Below, piece by piece: positions 9,125 through 18,891 of a stretch of DNA of 64,000 nucleotides. A program made the position numbers and the translations under genes. How positions within the stretch are numbered: position 1 is the stretch's first letter; each line of letters opens with the position of its first letter. The DNA is from an uncultured Oscillospiraceae bacterium (lineage in GTDB: Bacteria > Bacillota > Clostridia > Oscillospirales > Acutalibacteraceae): NCBI GenBank assembly GCA_900549825.1, contig URQB01000002.1, forward strand, positions 1 through 64,000, written 5' to 3'. The notes beneath the pieces were generated by a model that was not told the DNA's origin, ran no database searches, and saw nothing but the letters and a program-made list of their open reading frames with translations.

Positions 9125-10852
9125 GCCCCGCAGGAGCATAGGCGAGCACTAACGGAAGAGATTTCAATCCACGCACCCGCATGGGGTGCGACCTACGACA
9201 AATATTATACCCTGTATACCTTTGATATTTCAATCCACGCACCCGCATGGGGTGCGACTACGCTATTAGTATACTTCTTTGGCATGAGATTTATTTCAAT
9301 CCACGCACCCGCATGGGGTGCGACCGATTGAGCGCAGTAATAAGATGCTTAAATTAGTAATTTCAATCCACGCACCCGCATGGGGTGCGACTCATCCGCG
9401 TTCTGAATCAGATCCTCAGCGCCAGCATTTCAATCCACGCACCCGCATGGGGTGCGACCCGCCACCGCGATTGCCGCGTGGTGCTGCTGGAACATTTCAA
9501 TCCACGCACCCGCATGGGGTGCGACAATTAAGCGCGAAGAAGGCGAGGCGCGCCGGGAGGATTTCAATCCACGCACCCGCATGGGGTGCGACACGTTTGC
9601 AAGTGCGGTGCATTTGTAAAGTGCAGATATTTCAATCCACGCACCCGCATGGGGTGCGACGCCGACCTGCAGGATTTTTATGGCGGCGCAGCTATTTCAA
9701 TCCACGCACCCGCATGGGGTGCGACCAGGGTGCGCGAAAGGATTTTGACGCAATCGAAATTTCAATCCACGCACCCGCATGGGGTGCGACCTTTAAATGA
9801 AGAAAGGCGGTCTAAAAAATGCTAATTTCAATCCACGCACCCGCATGGGGTGCGACCCCTTCGGAATCCATTTATCGTTCAGTATGTTCAATTTCAATCC
9901 ACGCACCCGCATGGGGTGCGACATTACCTATCTATATGATGTGCGATGCATACAGATTTCAATCCACGCACCCGCATGGGGTGCGACTATTGCAATTGAC
10001 TTCCCAGGGCGAACCTATAGGTATTTCAATCCACGCACCCGCATGGGGTGCGACCGTTACCGCTTACTGGCACGATAAACCTACGCTCATTTCAATCCAC
10101 GCACCCGCATGGGGTGCGACGAGACCGTCAATGCGCTTCAGGATGTGGGCGCTGTATTTCAATCCACGCACCCGCATGGGGTGCGACGGTGCATCACAGT
10201 TCATGGCAAAGGTGATAAAGACCATTTCAATCCACGCACCCGCATGGGGTGCGACGAACGCTTTTTTCTTTGCGTCGGCGATCATGCGTTATTTCAATCC
10301 ACGCACCCGCATGGGGTGCGACTTGTTACCGTCAAATACAAAAACACAGGCGAGGAATTTCAATCCACGCACCCGCATGGGGTGCGACGCTTAAAGGCAG
10401 TTGGGTAGAGGATTACAAAGACATTTCAATCCACGCACCCGCATGGGGTGCGACGGATGTGAGGCGGATTGTGCTCACTCTGCGCAAAATTTCAATCCAC
10501 GCACCCGCATGGGGTGCGACCTTTGCCGGTAGTAAGCCAAATATAATCAACGTTATTTCAATCCACGCACCCGCATGGGGTGCGACCAGTTAGGAGAGCT
10601 CTAAAAATTGACGCTGAGGACATTTCAATCCACGCACCCGCATGGGGTGCGACTCCGTAAATATGATGTATCTCTCGAGAGCTGCACAATTTCAATCCAC
10701 GCACCCGCATGGGGTGCGACAAAAGCTTTGAAACCTATGCAAAGCAATGGCTGGATTTCAATCCACGCACCCGCATGGGGTGCGACGATTATCAACTGCT
10801 TTTGCCTCCGATTTGCGCTCATTTCAATCCACGCACCCGCATGGGGTGCGAC
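8768..10852 (-). CRISPR. Type I-C CRISPR array, 32 repeat units and 31 spacers
   Basis: A 32-bp repeat recurs every 65-68 bases; 10821-10852 is a clean copy. On the minus strand it starts GTCGCACCCC and ends TGGATTGAAAT, the typical type I-C repeat with the tail that becomes the crRNA 5' handle. This sets transcription on the minus strand, in the same direction as the adjacent cas operon, with the leader at 10853-11048. Twenty-six repeats from 9161 to 10852 read identical; six at the low-coordinate end are decayed. Spacers are 33-37 bases and all appear different from one another. Repeat starts in the clean part include 9161, 9227, 9293, 9360, 9427, 9494, 9561, 9629, 9694, 9759, 9825 and 9891, and so on to 10821. 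Confidence 0.99.
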
Positions 10853-11048
10853 AGTAAAATTGTATAAAGATATATGGGGAGTTCGTATAAAATACATAAA
10901 CAATAAATGAAATGTTTTTTTAAATTTTTTAAAAAATAATTTTAAATTGATCCACTCGTATCGAGAGCAAATCTGATCGGTGCGAACCTCCCGGGATTTT
11001 ACTGTTCGCTTCCCATTCGCACCGGCCGTTGTGCGGAGCCGTAACTCC
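10853..11048 (-). promoter_or_regulatory. CRISPR leader
   Basis: This 196-bp AT-rich stretch lies between cas2 and the newest repeat, with long A/T runs at about 10910-10945. Near cas2 there is an inverted repeat, GGTGCGAA (10979-10986) with TTCGCACC (11016-11023). Leader identity follows from position, orientation and the clean repeats next to it; the exact pre-crRNA promoter is not resolved. Confidence 0.8.
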
Positions 11049-11339
11049 TTAAATAATCAGCGTTTCCGTAACGTCAAAGGACGGTTTTGCGCCGAGATGC
11101 TTTACCTTGGTTTTATAGTTGTTGCCGAGATAATAAAAACGCAGGCTGTCTGTTTCCGGATCGATGAGCTGCTCCAGTTTATATTCCACCTCGCGGCAGA
11201 CCGCCGCGTCCATATTGCATTCGAAGACGGAATTCTGGACGCGCTGGCCGTAGTTGACACATTGCCTGGCCACCTTCCGGAGCCGTTTTCGACCGGCAGC
11301 GGTTTCCGTATTGACGTCGTAAGTAATGAGGACGAGCAT
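11049..11339 (-). CDS. cas2: CRISPR-associated endonuclease Cas2 (type I-C)
   Basis: This 96-residue adaptation protein would form the Cas1-Cas2 integrase core that inserts new spacers. It opens with the ferredoxin-like strand MLVLITYDVNTE, whose Asp8 is the conserved Cas2 aspartate, and continues with the RRL-type helix and VQNSVFEC strand typical of the family. The ATG has AGGAGG at an ideal distance. It is the last gene of the cas operon, 24 bp behind cas1 and directly before the leader. Confidence 0.97.
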   Translation of the reverse strand: MLVLITYDVNTETAAGRKRLRKVARQCVNYGQRVQNSVFECNMDAAVCREVEYKLEQLIDPETDSLRFYYLGNNYKTKVKHLGAKPSFDVTETLII

Positions 11340-11363
11340 GGATTTCCTCCTATCACAGTAGAT

Positions 11364-12395
11364 TTATTTCCATAGAAATGGCGGATATCCATCCGTATCT
11401 CCGCGCAAGAAACGCGCGAAAAGCATGGCCTGCGCATAGGGGACCAGCCCCCATTCGATTTTTTCCCCAAGAAACGGATGCACGATCGTCTCCTGTTTTT
11501 TAGCCTGCCAGGCGCTGAGTATGGCTTTCCGCGTTTCGTCGTCCATCAGTACGGCGCCGTTTTCCTTTTGGTAAAACCCCTCCGGCCTGACCATGCGCCG
11601 GTTAATCATGGTAAGGACGAGACGATCCGCCATCACGCCGCGCAGCTCCTCCATCAGGTCGAGCGCAAGCGAGACGCGGCCGGGCCGGTCGCGGTGCAGA
11701 AAGCCCACGTAGGCGTCGAGCCCGACCGCCTCTAAAGCGGAGGCCGTATCATGCGCGAGCAGGGTGTAGACGAAGGAGAGCATGGCGTTGACCTTATCGA
11801 GCGGTGGGCGGCGGTTTCGGCCTTGGAAGGAAAAATCTTCTTTCTGCCGGAGGATCAGGTCGTCGAATACGGAGAAGTATTGCGCCGCAGCCTCGCCTTC
11901 AATCCCTCGCATTTCTTCCAACGTAGCCGCTTTTTCCAATTGCCCGATTGCATTTGCAAGAAAGGTGGAGATTTGCTTGAGTTTTTCCGTATCCAGCCGC
12001 ATTGCGTAATCGCGTACCGCCCGCTCTAAAATCCAGCGATCATTATAAATTTTGGCAAGCAGGAAGTTCCGCGCAAGGTCTGCGCTGGCCGCCTCGCTGT
12101 CGGAGAGGCGATACTGCGTTTTGCGCAGGAGTACGTTCCCCTGTTCTTCCCCAACGACCCGCGCGAGGAATTTTCCATTTTGCGTTAGGAAACTCAGCGC
12201 GATTTTCCGCTTTGCGCAGGCGCCCATCAGGGCGGGGCTTGCGCCTGTATAGCCGAAGGCGATGATGCTCTCAAGATTGTGGAGGGGGATTCGCCTGAGT
12301 TCTTCCTCTTTCTTGAGAATCACTATGTTTTCGCCATCCAGAGACAGGTAAGTGTCCGGTGTAGTGACGAATAGGGTGTTGGCAAGCTGTTTCAC
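11364..12395 (-). CDS. cas1: CRISPR-associated endonuclease Cas1 (type I-C)
   Basis: This 343-residue metal-dependent integrase catalyses spacer insertion. The catalytic glutamate lies in GIEGEAAAQYF near residue 166, and the histidine/aspartate pair in FLHRDRPGRVSLALDL, followed by MEELR. Length and sequence fit the I-C subtype. Translation starts at GTG (12395), which overlaps the cas4 stop as GTGA, so translational coupling is likely; GGAGGGG upstream serves as the ribosome binding site. Confidence 0.97.
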   Translation of the reverse strand: MKQLANTLFVTTPDTYLSLDGENIVILKKEEELRRIPLHNLESIIAFGYTGASPALMGACAKRKIALSFLTQNGKFLARVVGEEQGNVLLRKTQYRLSDSEAASADLARNFLLAKIYNDRWILERAVRDYAMRLDTEKLKQISTFLANAIGQLEKAATLEEMRGIEGEAAAQYFSVFDDLILRQKEDFSFQGRNRRPPLDKVNAMLSFVYTLLAHDTASALEAVGLDAYVGFLHRDRPGRVSLALDLMEELRGVMADRLVLTMINRRMVRPEGFYQKENGAVLMDDETRKAILSAWQAKKQETIVHPFLGEKIEWGLVPYAQAMLFARFLRGDTDGYPPFLWK

Positions 12396-13096
12396 AGTGA
12401 TTCCCCTCCTTCTTGGTTGTAACCCTCATGCAGAGTGCGATTCAGGTACTCTTTTGCAGATTGGCCCCGGCACAGCTTTGGGAGGCACAGATCCTTCAGC
12501 GAGCATGCACGGCAGCTTTTGAAGGGCTTAACGCGCGGTGTGTATTGCCGCCGGTAGTAGTCGTGCATTTCCAGCAGCATACTGCGCACTTTTTGGCGCA
12601 GCGAATCATCCAGCAAGACTTTGCTGCGGCGGTTGGGCTCGCCGTAATAGAGGTAGGCCTCCGGGATTTCGCAGCAGAGCATCTCCTCCAGACACATCGC
12701 CTGGCAGCACAGCTGCAGCCGGTCGGCGTCGTTCTCCTTGGGGCTTCCGCGCTTATATTCTACGGGGACGGGCAGCCACTTGCCCTCCCTCCCAAAGATC
12801 GGGACGCCGTCCGGCGCAGCGTGCAGTTCTACCACATCGCACACGCCGCTTACGCCGAGCGAGCGGGACATTACGGCCATGCCGCGGGAGATAAGCACAT
12901 TTCCGCGCTTTTCGGTAAAGAAGGCATCGTGTGCTTTGTCATGCAGGATGCGACCTTCTACGGTACGCAGGTTTTCCTGCCACTGCTGCTCGATATGGAT
13001 CAGTGCCCACTGCCGGCGGCAGAAGGAAAAATGCTGCAGGCCGGAGATGGCGAGCAGGTCGTCGTCGCCGTACACCGTCAAATCATTCGCTGACAC
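12392..13096 (-). CDS. cas4: CRISPR-associated exonuclease Cas4
   Basis: This is a 234-residue RecB-like nuclease that trims prespacers and helps define PAM and orientation during adaptation. Cysteines at 26 and at 195, 198, 204 and 209 provide the Fe-S cluster ligands; one of the five is extra. A PVEYKRG motif in the middle matches the nuclease active site. The start is GTG at 13096, placed by GGAGGG five to six bases upstream and by the absence of a nearby ATG. It overlaps the end of cas7 by 19 bp and the start of cas1 by 4 bp. Confidence 0.95.
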   Translation of the reverse strand: MSANDLTVYGDDDLLAISGLQHFSFCRRQWALIHIEQQWQENLRTVEGRILHDKAHDAFFTEKRGNVLISRGMAVMSRSLGVSGVCDVVELHAAPDGVPIFGREGKWLPVPVEYKRGSPKENDADRLQLCCQAMCLEEMLCCEIPEAYLYYGEPNRRSKVLLDDSLRQKVRSMLLEMHDYYRRQYTPRVKPFKSCRACSLKDLCLPKLCRGQSAKEYLNRTLHEGYNQEGGESL

Positions 13097-13962
13097 GTGA
13101 CGCCCTCCGGAAGATTGTCTGTGTCGATTTGCACATCGTAGTCGCCATAACTTCTGGGTGGGCGGGATTTATCCTTGTTTTGGACTGTCACCTTTTCAAA
13201 CAGCTTATAAGCGGGCGCATTGCCCAGCTCGCTGTCGTGCCGGAAGACGATCAGCTCCCGCACCGCCATCTTGCCGCGAGCGGCGGAGCGGTCGGTTTCA
13301 AACATATTGATAATCGCCTTCCAGAGGAGCTGAAGGTCGTCCTCGGAGAAGCCGGTGACCTTGCGGGCCAGATTCGCAGATACGAAGCCTTCTGCGCGGT
13401 AGAGCGCATAGGGGACGATATGCTTGCGGCCCATTTCCGTGCCCTTGCGTTCTGCGTCGGCCTCTGTGGTGATCGCAACACGGGTGATGGTGATCTCCTG
13501 CTGGACGATCGGATCGATGCTGCGGGCAAAGCCAAGTTGGACAGGGCCGCGCACCTGCCCGCAGTTGAGCGCTGCCTTGACAAAAGTGGTCATCACCGCG
13601 CCGAAGGTGCGGATATCGAAGAATTCGCGGCACATGAAATCGCGGATTTTTTCATCCAGATCGGGATTGTCTTTTTTGCTCAGCTTCTTTTCTTCCACGC
13701 CAAGGGCGGTAAAGGCCTCCCGGTCGCTTTTATTGAGTGGGACGTTGTCCTTGATATAAATCCGGTAGCCGGGCCTGTCCTCACAGGCGGTTTCCACATA
13801 ATTGCGGATTTTGCGCTTGAGGCAGACGTCCGTGACGATACCATGGTTGGTTTCCGGATCAATGCGCGGCATGTTGCCTGCATCCGGGTCTCCGTTGGGG
13901 TTCCCGTTTTCCACGTCGAAAAGGATGACGAAATCGTACCTGTTTTTGATCGGCTCTGACAT
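13078..13962 (-). CDS. cas7: Type I-C Cascade backbone protein Cas7 (Csd2)
   Basis: At 294 residues this is the RAMP-fold subunit that would polymerise along the crRNA in the I-C effector. The N-terminal segment FVILFDVENGNPNGDPDAG (residues 11-29) is diagnostic of the Csd2/Cas7 group, as is RTFGAVM in the middle. The ATG shares a TAATG junction with the cas8c stop, and the 3' end overlaps cas4. The length is normal. Confidence 0.96.
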   Translation of the reverse strand: MSEPIKNRYDFVILFDVENGNPNGDPDAGNMPRIDPETNHGIVTDVCLKRKIRNYVETACEDRPGYRIYIKDNVPLNKSDREAFTALGVEEKKLSKKDNPDLDEKIRDFMCREFFDIRTFGAVMTTFVKAALNCGQVRGPVQLGFARSIDPIVQQEITITRVAITTEADAERKGTEMGRKHIVPYALYRAEGFVSANLARKVTGFSEDDLQLLWKAIINMFETDRSAARGKMAVRELIVFRHDSELGNAPAYKLFEKVTVQNKDKSRPPRSYGDYDVQIDTDNLPEGVTCQRMI

Positions 13963-15749
13963 TATGCTTCCTCCTCGTTGTCATTTTCACTCTTTTTGAT
14001 ATATCGTTTTTGTACCTGCTGATAATAGCCCACTACAAAATATCCTTGATCCTCCAGAGAAAGGTGGAGAGGGAACGGCATATCTTCCACATCCAGCTTA
14101 TCGATCATATCCTTGATCTGGTTGTCGAGATAGCATTTCAGCTTGGGCTCCTTGATGACGCGGATATGGTGCCGGGAGAGCTTGATCAGCGTCGGGAAAA
14201 CGCTCCCGGGCGTTGCGCAGGCGGAGGTGAAATAGCGATCCTTGATCGTTGCATTGATGTTGGGATATGCCTCCAGTTGCGCTCTTTCCAGCACGGCGAA
14301 CAGCCGGCCCAGCACATAGGCCTTATTTTTGCTTTCCTCATTGAGAGACACTTGCAAAACCTCCTCGTTATGTTTGTCATCGCGGCGCCTGGATAGGCGC
14401 AGAAGATAGCCCTTGATGATGGCGGCCCGGCCCCGCGTGATCTTTTTGATGTGTCGTTCCGGATCATCCTGTTCGGCATGGATGCGGAGCATCACCGCGT
14501 CCATCAGAGCCCGCGGATAGGCATCCCCTGTCAGAATGGATCGCATCACCGCGCCGCTGAGCAGATGGGAGCCGGATTTATCGCGGGAGTTGGGATTGAC
14601 GGTCTCCCGCAGCAGCCAGTAGGGGGAGAGGTAGGGAAATTCATAGGGCGCCCGGACGATCTCCATGTCGTCATAGTGCTGCTTGATATTGCGCAGGAAA
14701 TTTCCAAAGGAATCCTGCAGGAAAAAGCGCACGGAGAGGCGGGCGGCATTCGGCGCAAGGCCGAGGATGTAAAAGGGCATTTCCGGATTGACGCCTTCCC
14801 TGGGCGGAAGGCCCTGGCTGATCTTTTCAAGCATGGCGTGCAGCAGCTTTTGATTGTCTTCCTTGGGGCTGATTGCGGCGTTAAACAGAACCGGGTAATC
14901 CGGGTTTGCGCTCTCCGCCCAGTAGACGACAGTTGTATCGCTGATGATCTGTCGGTGCTCCGGATCGGCAAGGAGCGCGTTCAGGGCGGTAACATAGGCA
15001 AAGGCGGCGTATTTTCCGACCGGGGCGTTCAGACCCTGCGCTCCATCACGGCCATAGGACTCGTAGGCGCTTGCATTGAAGCTGACAAGGTTGGCTCCCA
15101 CGCTCTGCGCATCCTTTACGCCCCTGATCTTGCCGTGCAGGATGGCGATGGGCTGGCGCGTTCCCGTGACCAGGCAGGGCAGCTCAACACCCTGCTCCTG
15201 CGCCGCGCAGTAGGCTTCCCATGCATCTCGCAGAGCTGGAATATCCTGCGCATACTTCCCCATATCCACTCGAAAGATCAGGTTTCCTCCGGCGTTGAGG
15301 CCAGCCAAATGATCCTGCACATAGCGATCTTCAGCGGCCGCGGCCGGATCCCAGCGGTCAAAAAACGCGAGGATCGCGCGCGCAGCCGGATGGTCAACGC
15401 CGGATAAAATCTCCCGGTGCAGTTTTTTGGTTGCCTCGAAGCATTGGAGGGTGCGCTGCGGCTTCCCCTTGGTATCCAGGCCCAGCAGGTAAATAGCGTT
15501 GTCGCAGAGAAAAAAGGGGAAAATATTGACGGAACGGGCTTCCTGCTCCGGAACTTCCAGCAACTGCGCCACATCGCCCTTTTTCTTCCCGTGTTCAGCG
15601 GGCAGCCTCAAGCTCGTGATGCCGCAGAGCTCCCCCTCCCCGGAGAGTTCCAGCGCATAGGAGACTTTCCCGGTGCAATAGCCCTGCTTTGGGAGCTTGC
15701 CCTCCTTGGCCATATTTTTATAGTATTTGACGAGCGCCTGCAGGATCAT
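13962..15749 (-). CDS. cas8c: Type I-C large subunit Cas8c (Csd1)
   Basis: This 595-residue protein is the large Cascade subunit of type I-C, responsible for PAM recognition and, through an internal start in studied systems, for a small-subunit product. It opens with MILQALVKYYKNMAKEGKLP, typical of Csd1, and contains the conserved LVSFNASAYESYG region near residue 225. It overlaps cas5 by four bases (ATGA) and abuts cas7. An internal Cas11c start cannot be located confidently by eye, although methionines in the last third would allow one. Confidence 0.96.
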   Translation of the reverse strand: MILQALVKYYKNMAKEGKLPKQGYCTGKVSYALELSGEGELCGITSLRLPAEHGKKKGDVAQLLEVPEQEARSVNIFPFFLCDNAIYLLGLDTKGKPQRTLQCFEATKKLHREILSGVDHPAARAILAFFDRWDPAAAAEDRYVQDHLAGLNAGGNLIFRVDMGKYAQDIPALRDAWEAYCAAQEQGVELPCLVTGTRQPIAILHGKIRGVKDAQSVGANLVSFNASAYESYGRDGAQGLNAPVGKYAAFAYVTALNALLADPEHRQIISDTTVVYWAESANPDYPVLFNAAISPKEDNQKLLHAMLEKISQGLPPREGVNPEMPFYILGLAPNAARLSVRFFLQDSFGNFLRNIKQHYDDMEIVRAPYEFPYLSPYWLLRETVNPNSRDKSGSHLLSGAVMRSILTGDAYPRALMDAVMLRIHAEQDDPERHIKKITRGRAAIIKGYLLRLSRRRDDKHNEEVLQVSLNEESKNKAYVLGRLFAVLERAQLEAYPNINATIKDRYFTSACATPGSVFPTLIKLSRHHIRVIKEPKLKCYLDNQIKDMIDKLDVEDMPFPLHLSLEDQGYFVVGYYQQVQKRYIKKSENDNEEEA

Positions 15750-16405
15750 CGGATCACCTCGCAGGCTCCCACATCGATCACGCCGTGTTTCATCACGGCG
15801 CGGAAAAAGGTGGGGTAGATATTATTTGGATTGGAATAGTCCATATCATAAAGCATAAACCCGAGATCCCTTTCCGGCTCGTTTTGATAATAGGTTGCCA
15901 TGAATTCGCCTTCAAACAGCCGGAAATGCGCCGGAAACTCCCGGCAGCCAAAGCAGGGCTGGTGATAGCACTGGCCCTCGCGCAGGCGGCGGCAGGCGAT
16001 CGCGTAATGCTTTTCCTCCGTATCCGTCGGGCCTGCCTTGTCGGTCAGCTCAAAATGCGCGTCGATCACATAGCGGACGTCGTAAAGCGCCATGGAGGCA
16101 CGCTGCTGAATCTCCGCCGCGGTGTTTAAATACGGCATTTCGCCGCCGTTCATCGCACTTCGCACGACGCTCGCGGAGATTTTGGAGGCAACCTCATTGC
16201 GCCGGATGTTGGTAAAGCGGATGGGGTTGCACACCTGGATCCGATCGATTTTCCAGCGGATGGCCGGCTTCCAATAGACCGCCTCGATCAGCCCCCGCGC
16301 CGCGGAGGGCGTGATGACGTCGTAGGAAACACGCTCCGCCTTCATCTCCGGGCGGGAAAAGAGGGCGTAAGGCCCCCAGGCCTCCACCCGAATGCCATAT
16401 CCCAT
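15746..16405 (-). CDS. cas5: Type I-C Cas5 (crRNA-processing endoribonuclease)
   Basis: In type I-C, Cas5 replaces Cas6 as the enzyme that cuts pre-crRNA in the repeat and remains on the crRNA 5' handle. This 219-residue protein has the N-terminal strand followed by WGPYALFSRPEMKAER, and a central segment TDTEEKHYAIACRR where the processing lysine-histidine pair is expected. The ATG at 16405 has GAAAGGAG eight bases upstream; an in-frame TTG at 16423 lies inside that site and is rejected. It overlaps cas8c by four bases. Confidence 0.95.
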   Translation of the reverse strand: MGYGIRVEAWGPYALFSRPEMKAERVSYDVITPSAARGLIEAVYWKPAIRWKIDRIQVCNPIRFTNIRRNEVASKISASVVRSAMNGGEMPYLNTAAEIQQRASMALYDVRYVIDAHFELTDKAGPTDTEEKHYAIACRRLREGQCYHQPCFGCREFPAHFRLFEGEFMATYYQNEPERDLGFMLYDMDYSNPNNIYPTFFRAVMKHGVIDVGACEVIR

Positions 16406-16438
16406 ATGGCTCACTCCTTTCAAAAATAAATGGATACG

Positions 16439-18598
16439 TCAAATGGAGAACCCGATCCCCCCTTTGCCGGTTTGCATGGAGAGCCCGGTTTTTTTATCGT
16501 AGAGCGAAAGGTCGGCCAGAATGGCGATCTCACTGTCCAAAATCTCCAGCGCGCTGATATCGTCCAACGCCTGATAATGGTCTTCATAGACCGAGACGCA
16601 ATACGGACCGATCTCACGCAGGAGCTTTTGATTGCGCTCCCCGCGCCGCAGTTGTTTCGCGAACTCCTTGGCGTTTTCCTCCACGGGTATGAGAATGGTC
16701 TTTGTCCGTTCGTCAATCAGGTGGAAGTCTTTTGCAACCGTTTCGAACGGGAAGAGAAACGCGTTTCCGGCGCCCTCTTCCAGACGGCTCACAATGTTTT
16801 TTTGATCCAGCCCGTTTCCGGAATCTTTGTATAGATTTTCAAAATAACAATGGATTGCCTCCGGGGAGGCGATATCCGTATAGTGCTGTATCACGGAGCG
16901 CGCAACGTCTCTCGGCGTTTCAAAGGCGGCTTGGCTGTTTTGATACGCCTCCTCCGGCTGAAAAACAGAGACAATGCTCTCCTCCGCCGGGCGCTTTCCC
17001 TCCCGGTTACAGCGGCCTGCCGCCTGGATCACCGAATCCAGGCCCGCCTCGGCACGATAGACGGTGGGAAAGTCGAAATCCACGCCCGCTTCGACCAAAC
17101 TCGTTGCAATGACGCGGCAGGGCAGGCCGTTTTTCAGCCGTTCCTTAATTTTTGACAGAGTGGCGGTGCGGTGCAGCGGATACATCAGCTTGGTCAGACA
17201 GAAAGTGTTTTCATCCCGGAGCGCTTGATAAAGGACATGGGCATGATCTTTTTTGTTAACGATGCAGAGCACCTGCTCGTGCGCGTCCAGCCGTTCCACA
17301 AGCGCCTCGTTGGAGAGCGGGCCGATCGTTCGGATTTCGGTGCGCTTGAAAAAGGAGTAGAGGGAGGGTACATCCTCCATGATCTCTGTCGCCCGGATTT
17401 CCTGTGGGAACAGATCCTGTAGGGCGGGCTGCGTGGCGGTGCACAGCACGGCGGTACAGCCGTAATTCTGGATGAGCTCGGAGATCGCGCGGACACAGGG
17501 GATCAAATATTCCCGCGGCAGCATCTGCGCCTCATCGAAGATGATGACGCTGCCCGCGATATTGTGGAGCTTGCGGCAGCGGGAGGATTTGTTTGCGAAG
17601 AGGGATTCAAAGAACTGAACGTTTGTCGTTACGATCAACGGCTTGTCCCAGTTTTCAGCGGCGAGGCGGCGCGGGTCCATCTCGTCATTTTTAAAATCAT
17701 ACTGGAAGTTGTGATGGTGCTCCAGCAGGTTGCCGTCTCCAACAATATCGCGGAATATGGCCGCCGTCTGCTCGATGATCGAGGTATAGGGGATCACATA
17801 AATCACGCGGCGCATGCCATGCTGTTTGGCATGCTTCAGTGCAAAGGCCAGGGAGGAAAAGGTTTTTCCGCCGCCGGTCGGCACGGTCAGAGTAAAGAGG
17901 CCGCGTTCGGCTTCGGCCATTTGCAGGCAGCGCTCCAGGATTTTGCAGCGCATGCGGTTGAGTTCGTTTGTGGGATGCTTAAATTCCTTCAGCTTTTCTT
18001 CCAGCTTTTCGTATAGCGCAGGAATCCCTTCACCGGGCTCCCGCATGACGCTGCCATTCGACATGAAGGCTTCCGTATCGAGAAAATCGGCGTCTACCAG
18101 GCAGGAGTAAAGCATTCGGGTCAAGAAAGAAATTGTAAAGCCTGCTTTCCCCAATATGTGCAGGGGTGGCTCCTGTGTTGGCAGCAGTATATTTGGATCG
18201 ATTTCCTCACGAAATGCCTGATAATCCTCCACGGAGCGATTCAAACGGGCAGACAGGGTAGACTCTGCTTCGTCATCCGCCGCGCTTCCGCCGTCCGGCA
18301 GACCTGCATGGTGTCCTGCAACGCAATAGGCTGCCATTCTTGCATTTATGGTTTCTGCCAATGACCACACAAGCTGTGCTCCAGCTGTGGAATGATCCAC
18401 TTTGCCTCCGCCGTCTTGCATTCTTTTTTGGAAACCGGCGGAGTACTTCCCAATATCGTGCAGCATACCGAGACAGCGGCCATAGTCTCCGCATTCAAAG
18501 GCGGATGCGAATTCCTGCGCCAGCTTTGCCGTTCCCCCCAGATGATCCAGGACGCTCTGTGCTCGTATTCCATCTGGGCTTTTGTGTGCGATATACAT
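16439..18598 (-). CDS. cas3: CRISPR-associated nuclease-helicase Cas3
   Basis: This is the target-degrading enzyme of type I systems: an N-terminal HD nuclease fused to a superfamily 2 helicase. The HD motif is MLHDIGKYS (His47-Asp48), with DHSTAGAQ at 68-75. Walker A PTGGGKT lies near residue 242 and the DEAD-type DEAQML near 354. At 719 residues it is a full-length fusion. The ATG at 18598 follows AAGGAGG by five bases; the longer frame to 18682 runs through the promoter. It is the first gene of the operon. Confidence 0.96.
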   Translation of the reverse strand: MYIAHKSPDGIRAQSVLDHLGGTAKLAQEFASAFECGDYGRCLGMLHDIGKYSAGFQKRMQDGGGKVDHSTAGAQLVWSLAETINARMAAYCVAGHHAGLPDGGSAADDEAESTLSARLNRSVEDYQAFREEIDPNILLPTQEPPLHILGKAGFTISFLTRMLYSCLVDADFLDTEAFMSNGSVMREPGEGIPALYEKLEEKLKEFKHPTNELNRMRCKILERCLQMAEAERGLFTLTVPTGGGKTFSSLAFALKHAKQHGMRRVIYVIPYTSIIEQTAAIFRDIVGDGNLLEHHHNFQYDFKNDEMDPRRLAAENWDKPLIVTTNVQFFESLFANKSSRCRKLHNIAGSVIIFDEAQMLPREYLIPCVRAISELIQNYGCTAVLCTATQPALQDLFPQEIRATEIMEDVPSLYSFFKRTEIRTIGPLSNEALVERLDAHEQVLCIVNKKDHAHVLYQALRDENTFCLTKLMYPLHRTATLSKIKERLKNGLPCRVIATSLVEAGVDFDFPTVYRAEAGLDSVIQAAGRCNREGKRPAEESIVSVFQPEEAYQNSQAAFETPRDVARSVIQHYTDIASPEAIHCYFENLYKDSGNGLDQKNIVSRLEEGAGNAFLFPFETVAKDFHLIDERTKTILIPVEENAKEFAKQLRRGERNQKLLREIGPYCVSVYEDHYQALDDISALEILDSEIAILADLSLYDKKTGLSMQTGKGGIGFSI

Positions 18599-18633
18599 AG
18601 ATACCTCCTTGCTTTTCAAAATTATTATATTGG

Positions 18634-18663
18634 ATATTATATCATAATATTGGGAAAAAACAA
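18634..18663 (-). promoter_or_regulatory. Promoter of the cas operon with overlapping palindrome
   Basis: On the minus strand TTGTTT (18658-18663) and TATAAT (18636-18641) are 16 bases apart. The -10 box is embedded in the inverted repeat ATATTAT-N3-ATAATAT (18634-18650). The palindrome could be a repressor site or a by-product of AT richness. Confidence 0.5.
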
Positions 18664-18817
18664 TAATCTTGATGAATTTCATAGATCAGTTGGATAAATT
18701 TAGAATTTTACAGTGAATTATGTAAAAAGGAAAACAATTGATTCTGGATGATATATTACAAAGCGGGAGGATCATGGAATGTGATATTGAGCGCCGGATG
18801 GAGGGGCGGTAACCTGC

Positions 18818-18848
18818 AAAAAGGCCGCCCGGAAAAGCTCCGGCGGCC
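18818..18848 (-). terminator. Intrinsic terminator of mntP
   Basis: Read on the minus strand, GGCCGCCGGAG and the complementary CCGGGCGGCC form a stem with one bulge, closed by GCTTTT and followed by TTTTT. It lies 44 bp beyond the mntP stop. Confidence 0.75.
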
Positions 18849-18891
18849 AACGCTGTATTTGATTTTGCACATTGCGCAAAATTATGCTGAA

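Noticed and set aside
8788..10910. Many open frames across the CRISPR array with repeating HAPAWGAT, HPHGVR and RTRMGCD peptides
   Set aside because: They are translations of the 32-bp repeat in different frames, a well-known annotation artefact, not genes.
12931..13959. A 342-codon plus-strand open frame over cas7
   Set aside because: Shadow of the cas7/cas4 genes; no start signal and no family features.
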